A stretch of DNA of 18,307 bases, taken from assembly GCA_036658435.1 (NCBI GenBank), contig JAVXEO010000049.1, forward strand, positions 1-18,307, in the 5' to 3' direction. The position numbers and the translations under genes are program-made. Of the stretch, positions 1 through 6,782 are shown in pieces; position 1 is the first letter of the stretch, and every line of letters starts with the position of its first letter. The notes below the pieces were generated by a model, which made no database searches, was not told where the DNA came from, and saw nothing but the letters and a program-made list of their open reading frames with translations. The stretch is from DIGJ01 sp036658435. Lineage in GTDB: Bacteria; Bacillota; Clostridia; Lachnospirales; Lachnospiraceae.

Positions 1-719
1 TAAAAGAAAACTCAAGAACCATTGATATGATAATTACGGACATTATGATGCCGGTTATGGATGGCTTTCAACTTCTCCATGAGATTGTTAAGGATAACAT
101 TTTTAGACATATACCAACCGTTGTGGTTACGGCAATGAGCAAACAGGCAGATGAAATAAAAGCACTGGAATTAGGAGCCGTTGATGTAATTGTAAAACCA
201 TTTGACCCCACGGTTATTTTAAAACGAATTGAGAATCTTCTGCGTCTTTCAGAAGTAGAAAATATTCAGGCTGAATTTCAAATTATGAAAAAAAATCAAG
301 AAGTCCGACACAATATTGAAGAAATTATTGATAATTCACAAGCCGGAATCTGTAGACTGCGTCTTACAAGGGGAAGTGGTGGAAAAGACTCTAAGATTGT
401 ATACGCCAATCGTACCTTTTATGATTTACGTGGGTTACAGAAGGTTGTCATTGAAAACATTGATGCCTTTGACTATGTGGGAGCCAATGTAGTGGAGTCA
501 GACTATGAACGAGTTGTTGGAAAAATCCGTTCTATGATAGCAGAAAAAAGTGAGCATATGGAAACCCTGTACCGCATGAAGAATTTAAAATTGGGTATGA
601 CCTATATACGTTTTGAGTGTAAGATTCAATATTTAGAAAAAGAATATATCATTGATATGACAGAAATCGAACTGACCAATTCAGAAGGAAATGAAGAAGA
701 ATCGGATATAAAGGAATAA
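1..719 (+). CDS. Response regulator: receiver domain plus C-terminal PAS-like domain, 5' end missing
   Basis: The reading frame is already open at base 3, so the first ATG at 27 is not the true start and the gene begins left of the window. Numbered from that Met, D5 in IITDIMMPVMDG is the likely phosphoacceptor, with T35 (VVVTAMS) and K57 (VIVKPF) completing the receiver active site. The acidic pocket at the receiver N-terminus lies outside the window. A charged helical linker (about 68-102) leads into a PAS-like region (about 98-215) with INDNS-like and YANRTFYDLRGL-like segments. No DNA-binding, GGDEF, EAL or HD-GYP domain follows before the stop, so the output is not a standard one. It may act by protein contact or ligand sensing. 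The family call is firm and the PAS call moderate. No partner kinase is visible. Confidence 0.82.
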   Translation, partial: KENSRTIDMIITDIMMPVMDGFQLLHEIVKDNIFRHIPTVVVTAMSKQADEIKALELGAVDVIVKPFDPTVILKRIENLLRLSEVENIQAEFQIMKKNQEVRHNIEEIIDNSQAGICRLRLTRGSGGKDSKIVYANRTFYDLRGLQKVVIENIDAFDYVGANVVESDYERVVGKIRSMIAEKSEHMETLYRMKNLKLGMTYIRFECKIQYLEKEYIIDMTEIELTNSEGNEEESDIKE

Positions 720-762
720 AAAAGAAGATAAGCATAAAAATAAAAATGCTTATCTTCTTTTT
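719..762. terminator. Bidirectional terminator between convergent genes
   Basis: Bases 719-735 pair perfectly with 746-762 (17 bp), leaving a 10-base A-rich loop. The stem has A-rich ends, so both strands give a hairpin followed by U residues. It starts at the stop codon of the regulator on the left and ends 20 bases from the stop of nagB, so it can end transcription in both directions. Confidence 0.88.
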
Positions 763-781
763 AAAACTTTAGTTAAACTTA

Positions 782-1516
782 TTAAAAATCTAATTGAGAA
801 AGAGCCGCTTCATCCCCAACTAAAATAACATCTGGGTGCATTTGAAGAATCGATGCCGGTACTTGTGGTGTAACCGGACCGAAGAAAGCTTTTTTTACAA
901 TACTTGCTTTTTCTTCACCACTGACTACGATTAAAATCTTTTTCGCCCGCATAATGGTTTGAATACCCATGGTATATGCCTGAGTTGGCACATCTTCCCG
1001 TGTCTCAAAAAAACGAGCATTGGCTTCAATGGTACTTTGGGTTAAGTCCACACAATGTGTCTCTTTTTCAAAAACATCGGCTGGTTCATTAAAACCAATA
1101 TGACCATTATGTCCTAAACCAAGGAGCTGCAAATCAACACCACCAACAGAACGAATAACCTCGTCATAGTCTTCACAAGCTTTTTTACTATTGGATTCTA
1201 CGCCGTTTGGAACAAAAGTCTTATTGGCAGGAATATTAATATGTTTGAAAAAATGGTCCTGCATGAAAAAGTAATAACTCTGATCACTTTCATGAGACAA
1301 TCCTTTATACTCATCTAAATTGACAGAAGTAACCTCAGAAAAATCCAAATCACCTTTACGATACCATTCGGTTAGCTGCTCATAGGTGCCAATGGGAGAA
1401 GAACCGGTGGCCAGACCAAGAACACAGTCCGGTTTCATAATTACTTGAGCTGAAATAATATTAGCAGCTTTACGGCTCATAGCTTTATAATCTTTTGTCT
1501 TATAAATTCTTATCAT
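782..1516 (-). CDS. nagB: Glucosamine-6-phosphate deaminase NagB
   Basis: This cytosolic enzyme converts glucosamine 6-phosphate to fructose 6-phosphate and ammonia, the last step in using N-acetylglucosamine and sialic acid as food. The 244-residue product matches the short Firmicutes form (about 240 residues; the E. coli enzyme has 266 and an allosteric extension). Visible signatures are the phosphate loop LGLATGSSPIGTY (33-45), NLDEY (66-70, with the proton-abstracting Asp68), FVPNG (101-105) and GLGHNGHIGFNEP (133-145, with His139 and Glu144). An AGGAGGTT ribosome site (1525-1532 on the minus strand) lies 8 bases before the ATG. It is a single-gene unit here: no nagA or nagE lies beside it, and its 3' side faces the shared terminator. 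Identity is very secure. Confidence 0.97.
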   Translation of the reverse strand: MIRIYKTKDYKAMSRKAANIISAQVIMKPDCVLGLATGSSPIGTYEQLTEWYRKGDLDFSEVTSVNLDEYKGLSHESDQSYYFFMQDHFFKHINIPANKTFVPNGVESNSKKACEDYDEVIRSVGGVDLQLLGLGHNGHIGFNEPADVFEKETHCVDLTQSTIEANARFFETREDVPTQAYTMGIQTIMRAKKILIVVSGEEKASIVKKAFFGPVTPQVPASILQMHPDVILVGDEAALSQLDF

Positions 1517-1580
1517 GTAAATATAACCTCCTATACAGAAATTGGTTTTAATATATTTCTAACTAACAATAAAATAACTC

Positions 1581-1607
1581 ATATTTACAAAAAATACAAG
1601 TAAATAT
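1581..1607. repeat. Inverted repeat over the nagB -10 region
   Basis: ATATTTAC (1581-1588) and GTAAATAT (1600-1607) are exact reverse complements with an 11-base spacer. The repeat covers the proposed -10 of nagB, where a repressor would act. The arms are A/T-rich, so chance is a real alternative, and no specific regulator can be named. Confidence 0.4.
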
Positions 1608-1621
1608 TATGAAATTGTCAA
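1593..1621 (-). promoter_or_regulatory. Candidate sigma-A promoter of nagB
   Basis: Read on the minus strand, a perfect TTGACA (1621-1616) is followed after 17 bases by TGTATT (1598-1593, four of six matches to TATAAT). It lies about 75 bases upstream of the nagB start. The -35 element is strong and the -10 is only moderate. Confidence 0.5.
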
Positions 1622-1689
1622 TAAGTGAAAAAAAATAGCATTATTGTACAAATGTATAATAAAAAATTCTTACAAAATGCGGAACCTCA

Positions 1690-1718
1690 TTGCACATCAG
1701 GGGCAGATAATCTATAAT
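1690..1718 (+). promoter_or_regulatory. Candidate sigma-A promoter of the surface-protein operon
   Basis: TTGCAC (1690-1695) and a perfect TATAAT (1713-1718) are separated by 17 bases. Transcription would begin near 1725 and leave a leader of about 60 bases before the GTG start at 1785. Other TATAAT words at 1655-1660 and 1755-1760 lack a suitable -35 element. Confidence 0.5.
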
Positions 1719-1770
1719 GTAAATAAAATGATTCTTTTTTTAGCAAATGAAACTTATAATACGATAAAAC

Positions 1771-1776
1771 AGGAGG
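1771..1776 (+). promoter_or_regulatory. Ribosome binding site fixing the GTG start at 1785
   Basis: A perfect AGGAGG lies 8 bases before GTG 1785-1787. The protein from that codon begins with a textbook signal peptide. The longer open frame reaching back to a TTG at 1644 has no such site and would bury the signal peptide. Confidence 0.85.
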
Positions 1777-1784
1777 CAATTAAA

Positions 1785-4323
1785 GTGAAAAAAAATCTAA
1801 AAAAAATAATGGGTATTCTAACACTTACCTTACTTGTATCATCCATACCATATACCGTGAAAGCAGCAGAAAAACCCCAATACAAAAAGGAAAGAACCAC
1901 CTTATATGAGAATACAGGATGCAATGGAATATACACGTATACGGTGAAAAATGTAAAAAAAGGCTACAAAGTAAAGTGGGTGGTTTCCGGCAGTGGTAAA
2001 AAATATGCAAAACTAAAATATGGTGAAACCATAGCCAAGGGAAACACTTCCAGTAATAAAATTACAATTGCAACCAATAGAGAGGAAAATATAGAGGATA
2101 CCTCCCTGGCGCTGACAGCAAAAGTTTACTCTGCCAAGGGGAACCTTCTGGCAATGGTAAAAGATAGTGTGAAAATTAAAGTACAGGCTACGGAAGTAAC
2201 CATGGATACCTCACAGATTGGGGAAGACTTAACCTCTCTTACCGTAGGCTCTACGTATGATTTTGATGTGAATGTACTTCCGGCGAATACCACCAGTGAC
2301 ATATACTGGGCGGTAACCAGCACAACAGGGAAGGACTACTCCGGGGAGATTACCTCAGAAGGAAAATGGACGCCATCGGAAGATGGAAAATATACAGTAA
2401 AAGCCATGGCAAAGAACTCAAAAACAGGAAAAACACTGGCATACCATACCGCTTCTGTTACCGTTGGGCTATCTTTGAGTTCTGTAAAGCAAATAGATGC
2501 CAATCGGTTTTCAGCAATTTTCAATGCCGATGCAAGTAAAAAAGTAAAAGCAGAGGATTTTAATATTATGGCAGCCAACGGAAATGGCACCATTGCGGCT
2601 AAAGGAGTGGAATTTTCAGCCAATGGATTGATGGCATATATAACAACGTTTACACCATTTCGAGATAAAACATCCTACACCATTACTTATGGAAATAATG
2701 CAAGAACGTTTACTGCCAGTGTTGGTGAAGTAAAAAAAGCTGAAATTTTAACAGAGAATGTAGAATCAGGAAAAGAAACTAAGATTGAATATGCACTTTA
2801 TGATGAAAATAACATGAACGTAACGGCTGCAGCTCCTGGAACGGTATCCATGAACGGAAACATTACCAATGGATACTGCACTACGGATAATAAAGTTTAT
2901 ATGTATACGGTTGGAAAAACAGGAGAACTGACCCTTACTTATAAAAAGGATGAAGTTTCACAGCCAATTATAGCAAAAAAAACGGTTCGCTGTATAGAAG
3001 CCGTAGCAACGGAAGCAATCTCTAAGGACTTTACCATTACCTCCGTAAAACCGGCACCGGATTTTAATGGAGCGTCTTATGTTCCGGTGACTACAATTGC
3101 AGTGGGTGAGACCGGATATTTACATTTTCGGGCATTAGATAAGAATAAACAAGAGATTCGATATACATCGGTTCAATATGTATCTTCGGATGATAATGCT
3201 CTGATTGTAGATAAGGATGGACGAATTACACCAATCAAAAAAGGAACCGTTCGGGTAAACGTAATTGCAAGAGAAGGAGAAAAGGAAGTAGTGCACACGT
3301 TTTCCATCAATATTTTAGATAAACGGATCCCAACTTCTTTGAATCTTAGTACAAATAATGTTGAGATGTCCAATATTTATGTGTCCGATTACAAGGAGTA
3401 CATTAATGTTACCGTGGCCGACCAATATGGAACGTCCATACCATTAACCAATGAAGCCTGTACCATAAAAGAAACTTATAACCGACAGATTCTTGCAACG
3501 TACGATGCTTCGAATAATCAGATTGTGCTTTCAACACAGGGAAGTTTTGTGGGAACTTATAATTATCAAATAAGCATGGTAGTAAATGGAACAACCTTGG
3601 TAAATAGTTTTAATCTCACCGTAAAACCGATTCCATCAACAGGAAGTATGGGATACAATATTTCGGTAGATCAGCCCATATTGGATATGAAGGTAGATAC
3701 GGATCTTATGGGAAATAAAACGGCAGCGGTTCGCATCCAAAAATATGTAGGTGGTGTTTTTGCCGGTTATGCAACCTGTATCAGTGCAACGGTTGAAAAA
3801 GATGGATTATATTATTCCAATGATTTAACAGAACCCGGAACAAAGNNNNNNNNNNTTTGTTCCTTTGACAAATGGCAGTTCTGTAGTGCTTACGGCAGTG
3901 AAATTGACAGCAGGGGGCGCAAATGAAATTGGAGAATGTAAAAAAGCAGAACGAGGAACCTATACCATTACTATCCAGTACCAGGACAGCTCATTATTGA
4001 CAAAATCAATATCCACCAGTATAACACTTACGGATAGCCAGTCCGGACCGGATATTGCCATTAAGTCTACTACTGGCAGCAAAATAGTTGGAACGGCTTT
4101 AGCATTGGTTAATGATTGTGTAGCGCTTATGGATGGCAGCGTAATTTATAATTGCAATGTTACGGGAACAAACTTACAGGGAGATTCTGTTATTATTATG
4201 CCAGGACAACAGATTCATATTGACAGCATTGCAGTTAAGCGCATTGTCGAAGTATCCGGAGGAAAAAAAGTATCTATGTATTATACAGTCAATCTGGACA
4301 AAACGCTGACAAATAGGAGTTGA
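1785..4323 (+). CDS. Secreted protein with bacterial Ig-like domains, interrupted by an assembly gap
   Basis: The product starts MKKNLKKIMG, then has a hydrophobic stretch and a signal peptidase I site near residues 27-28 (TVKA/AEK). There is no lipobox cysteine, so it is exported but not a lipoprotein. The mature chain is a series of beta-rich modules. One Ig-like stretch spans about 134-227. A strand-rich segment follows (about 228-315). A Big_2-like module spans about 423-511, with the hallmark DGRITPIKKGTVRVNVIA around 478-494. Ten Ns at 3846-3855 split the frame: upstream codons end exactly at 3845 and downstream codons start exactly at 3856. Removing the Ns restores one 842-residue protein, so this is not a true pseudogene. 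No LPXTG, SLH or choline-binding anchor is seen at the C-terminus (ends LDKTLTNRS). How it stays on the cell, if it does, is unknown. The GT2 gene starts 41 bases after the stop. Confidence 0.8.
3846..3855. other. Assembly gap of ten Ns inside the Ig-like gene
   Basis: Ten Ns replace unknown sequence. They are flanked by GGAACAAA (3837-3844) and TTTGTTCC (3856-3863), exact reverse complements. For the coding frame to continue, the true missing length must be a multiple of three, including zero. The figure of ten is therefore a placeholder. Confidence 0.95.
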
Positions 4324-4350
4324 AACCGTTAGCTTATATTTTTGGCAGAT

Positions 4351-4358
4351 AGGAGGGG
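4351..4358 (+). promoter_or_regulatory. Ribosome binding site supporting a TTG start
   Basis: AGGAGGGG lies 6 bases before the TTG at 4365. The next in-frame ATG is the Met in SLCMIVKNEE, inside the first beta strand of the glycosyltransferase fold, so TTG is the better start. Confidence 0.8.
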
Positions 4359-4364
4359 AAAGAA

Positions 4365-5393
4365 TTGAGTACAATTAGCTTATGTATGATTGTAAAGAAT
4401 GAGGAAGCAGTTTTAGAGCGGTGCCTGAATAGTGTATGTGATCTGGTAGATGAAATTATCATTGTAGATACAGGCTCTACCGATGATACAAAGAAGATTG
4501 CAAAGAAGTACACCCACCATATTTTTGATTTTCAATGGAATTATGATTTTTCTGCAGCACGTAATTTCTCCTTTCAAAAAGCAACCATGGACTATATTTA
4601 TGTAGCGGATGCGGATGAAGTTATCAATGAAGAAAATAGAAAGAAATTTGCCGACTTAAAGAAAGCACTGCTTCCTGAAATAGAGATTGTACAGATGATT
4701 TATTGCAACCAGCTTTCCTATAATACAACCTATAATTTTGATGAGGAATATCGTCCCAAATTGTACAAAAGACAGAGAATGTTCACCTGGGAGGATCCTA
4801 TTCATGAATCGGTTTCTCTGACTCCGGTGGTATATGACAGTGATATAAGAATTCAACATTTACCTTTATGCAATCACAGTAAAAGGGATTTTGATGCGTT
4901 TCAAAGATTACTGAAAAATGGGATGGATTTGTCTAAAAAACTTCATCATATGTATGCAAGAGAACTGTATATTACAGGAACAGAGAAAGACTTTCTACAG
5001 GCAGAACCTTATTTTAAAAAGGCAGCAGGGGATGTAAAAAGAAGCATAGAAGAGGTAAAAGAGGCAGCTTGTATTTTGTCAAGGGCAGCACGCCTAAAAA
5101 AGGATGTAAACCAGTTGCTGAAGTATGCCTGCAAGGAGCTGGCAAGTGAACCCTCTTCTGAAATCTGCTTTGAACTGGGGGAATACTATTATGATGATAA
5201 AGATTATGAAGAGGCTGCTATATGGTATTACAATGCAGCCTATGAAGCAACCAGTATCTTAAATATTCACTATTCAGGCAGACTTCCACTTGAGAGGTTA
5301 GCAGCTTGTTATCAAATCATGGGAAATGAAGAACAGGCAGAGCGATATGAAAAATTAGCACAGGAGTGGACGCCTATGGGGGGAGATATATGA
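4365..5393 (+). CDS. GT2-family glycosyltransferase with C-terminal TPR-like helices
   Basis: The N-terminal half is a GT-A fold: ISLCMIVKNEE (4-14), VDTGSTDDT (34-42) for nucleotide-sugar binding, WNYDFSAARN (58-67) and the metal-binding DADE (82-85). This is the SunS-like or TPR-linked GT2 subgroup. Residues after about 200 form repeated amphipathic helices (EICFELGEYYYDDKDYEEAA, then ERLAACYQIMGNEEQAERYEKL), which read as TPR units likely to hold a protein substrate. It has no signal peptide or membrane segment, so it should act in the cytosol on UDP- or other NDP-sugars. The acceptor cannot be told from sequence. Its position just after a secreted protein and 4-bp overlap with a Maf-like gene suggest protein rather than polysaccharide glycosylation. 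That is inference. Translation starts at TTG. Confidence 0.85.
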   Translation: MSTISLCMIVKNEEAVLERCLNSVCDLVDEIIIVDTGSTDDTKKIAKKYTHHIFDFQWNYDFSAARNFSFQKATMDYIYVADADEVINEENRKKFADLKKALLPEIEIVQMIYCNQLSYNTTYNFDEEYRPKLYKRQRMFTWEDPIHESVSLTPVVYDSDIRIQHLPLCNHSKRDFDAFQRLLKNGMDLSKKLHHMYARELYITGTEKDFLQAEPYFKKAAGDVKRSIEEVKEAACILSRAARLKKDVNQLLKYACKELASEPSSEICFELGEYYYDDKDYEEAAIWYYNAAYEATSILNIHYSGRLPLERLAACYQIMGNEEQAERYEKLAQEWTPMGGDI

Positions 5394-6304
5394 ATGAGAG
5401 GATAAGAAAGATTTTTTTAACCAATATTAAGCTGATTGAAAAAACAGATAAGGCAATTTATTGTTTTCGCTGTCAGAGATATGATCAGGCCTTTGCTTAT
5501 ATTGCAGACTCAACGGAAGAAATGCACCTTGTATTGGAAGAAATTTTACAAAATAGGGAGTACTTTTTATCCGTAGAGGAAGCGTCTGTAATTGCAATGG
5601 TAGAGGGGATTTTAGAGGCCAAGAAAAAGGGTGATTTTCTTTTGCTTGCCGATATTTATGAACTGCAGCTAAGCAATCTTATTAGCCGGATACAAGAACT
5701 CATTATTGAAAAAGAAGAGTTTCCATACACAACGAAGATATATGATTTAAATCTGCTTGCTTTACAACCAAAGAATAACCAACTATATGAGCAATTAAAA
5801 GAACCGGAAGAACCTAAAATATTGTTAGATAAAGGGTATGCAGTAGAATATACGTCCTGTGGACTTATGACGTTAGCAGCAATTGATGAAAAAGGAAAGT
5901 TCTATTTCCATTCCAACAGTCATGTGAAACAGGAGGCTTTTTTCCTGGCAATGGAATGGGCAAAGAAGAAAGCAGAAGTATACCATGTGCTAGGTCTTGG
6001 ATTGGGTTATCATATTGAGGAACTTTTGGAAATCTGCAAAAATGCAGAGGTTTACATCTATGAAAGTGATTTTAATATAATTCGCCTTACCTGCAATTTT
6101 GTAGATTTAACAAAAATATTAAAGAACCCAAGGGTTCATTTTGTTTATGATAAAAATCTGGAAGCAATTAGGAAAGCAGCAGAGGAAATTTCGAAAAAAG
6201 AAAGTGTGGTGGTTCACTATCCATCATACCGCAATCTGAAAATGGACAAAGAATTTTTGGAGCCATACCTTCCATGGATTAAAATACTGGAGGACTGTGT
6301 ATGA
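5390..6304 (+). CDS. Maf (motility accessory factor) N-terminal-like protein, lacking the catalytic part
   Basis: The first ATG of the open frame is at 5366, but the start at 5390 is preferred: it overlaps the GT2 stop as ATGA and has a GGGGGGAG site (5378-5385) just before it. The 304-residue product has a helical N-terminal half. A segment from about residue 148 follows with SCGLMTLAAIDEKGKFYFHS, then YHVLGLGLGYHIEELLE and YIYESDFNIIRLTC. The GLGLGYH motif and the following ESD strand are typical of the N-terminal domain of Maf/DUF115 proteins, which glycosylate flagellins with nonulosonic acids. Full Maf proteins are usually about 600 residues and carry a GPSL-type motif in the central catalytic domain; neither the length nor that motif is present. 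It may therefore be a binding or helper subunit for the neighbouring GT2 enzyme. Family assignment is from motif memory and is moderate. Confidence 0.62.
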   Translation: MNERIRKIFLTNIKLIEKTDKAIYCFRCQRYDQAFAYIADSTEEMHLVLEEILQNREYFLSVEEASVIAMVEGILEAKKKGDFLLLADIYELQLSNLISRIQELIIEKEEFPYTTKIYDLNLLALQPKNNQLYEQLKEPEEPKILLDKGYAVEYTSCGLMTLAAIDEKGKFYFHSNSHVKQEAFFLAMEWAKKKAEVYHVLGLGLGYHIEELLEICKNAEVYIYESDFNIIRLTCNFVDLTKILKNPRVHFVYDKNLEAIRKAAEEISKKESVVVHYPSYRNLKMDKEFLEPYLPWIKILEDCV

Positions 6305-6759
6305 TTTATGTGATTATAATCTTGGGAATATTAATTGGTGATGGTTTTATAAAAAATTATATAGAAGAAAAAAAAGTACTTGGCGAGGAAAAATCGATTT
6401 TAAAGGGAAAAATTATAGTAACCAAACACCACAATAAAGGGGCTATGCTTAACTTTATGGAGAAAAAACCAGAGTGGGTAAAAAGAGCATCCTGCGTTTG
6501 TGCGGGTGGAGTTATTGTTTTTTTTGCTGAATTGTTTTCAAAGAATAAAAATATTCTTTTAAAAATGGGAACTTCTTTACTTGCGGGTGGAGGTTTCAGC
6601 AATCTTTATGATCGTTTAAAAAAGGGCTATGTGGTTGATTATTTTATTATCAACAAAGGGAGATTAAAAAAAGTGATTTTTAATCTATCCGATATCATGA
6701 TTTTTGCAGGTGGACTTTTTATAATAATGGGTTCTCTGTTTGAAAATAAAAAAAAGTAA
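6301..6759 (+). CDS. Divergent signal peptidase II (LspA-family) homologue
   Basis: LspA is the membrane aspartyl protease that cuts the signal peptide from lipidated prolipoproteins. This 152-residue protein is of normal family length with four hydrophobic segments (about 2-16, 64-78, 86-101, 132-146). It keeps the conserved landmarks: D14 near the end of helix 1, NKGAMLNF (45-52, matching the N-x-GAAF block), GGGFSNLYDRLKKGYVVDY (96-114) and FNLSDIMIFAG (127-137). D113 and D131 correspond to the catalytic aspartates. Several positions differ from the housekeeping enzyme (Ser/Leu in the final block, an unusual lysine-rich loop at 119-125). Its start overlaps the Maf-like stop as ATGA, so the two are translationally coupled. 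A housekeeping lspA usually sits beside rluD or ileS, so this is probably a second, specialised copy. That is inference, as the rest of the genome is not visible. Confidence 0.78.
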   Translation: MIYVIIILGILIGDGFIKNYIEEKKVLGEEKSILKGKIIVTKHHNKGAMLNFMEKKPEWVKRASCVCAGGVIVFFAELFSKNKNILLKMGTSLLAGGGFSNLYDRLKKGYVVDYFIINKGRLKKVIFNLSDIMIFAGGLFIIMGSLFENKKK

Positions 6760-6782
6760 AAAAAAGTAAGGAGAAGATACCA

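Noticed and set aside
1655..1660. TATAAT box as an additional promoter of the Ig-like gene
   Set aside because: No acceptable -35 element lies 16-18 bases upstream and the preceding TG is one base off an extended -10. A similar box at 1755-1760 is too close to the ribosome site.
1644..1784. Possible 47-residue N-terminal extension of the Ig-like protein from a TTG codon
   Set aside because: No ribosome site precedes 1644, the extension lies across the likely promoter at 1690-1718, and it would place the signal peptide internally. GTG 1785 with a perfect AGGAGG is clearly better.
1719..1784. Leader between the promoter and the Ig-like gene examined for a riboswitch
   Set aside because: It is short and A/T-rich, and no GEMM, cyclic-di-GMP-II, T-box or other recognised core motif or strong hairpin is visible.
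2336..2623. Antisense open frame of 95 codons inside the Ig-like gene
   Set aside because: It lies fully opposite a well-supported gene, has no ribosome site and matches no known family. The same holds for other antisense frames such as 7366-7722 and 12375-12788.
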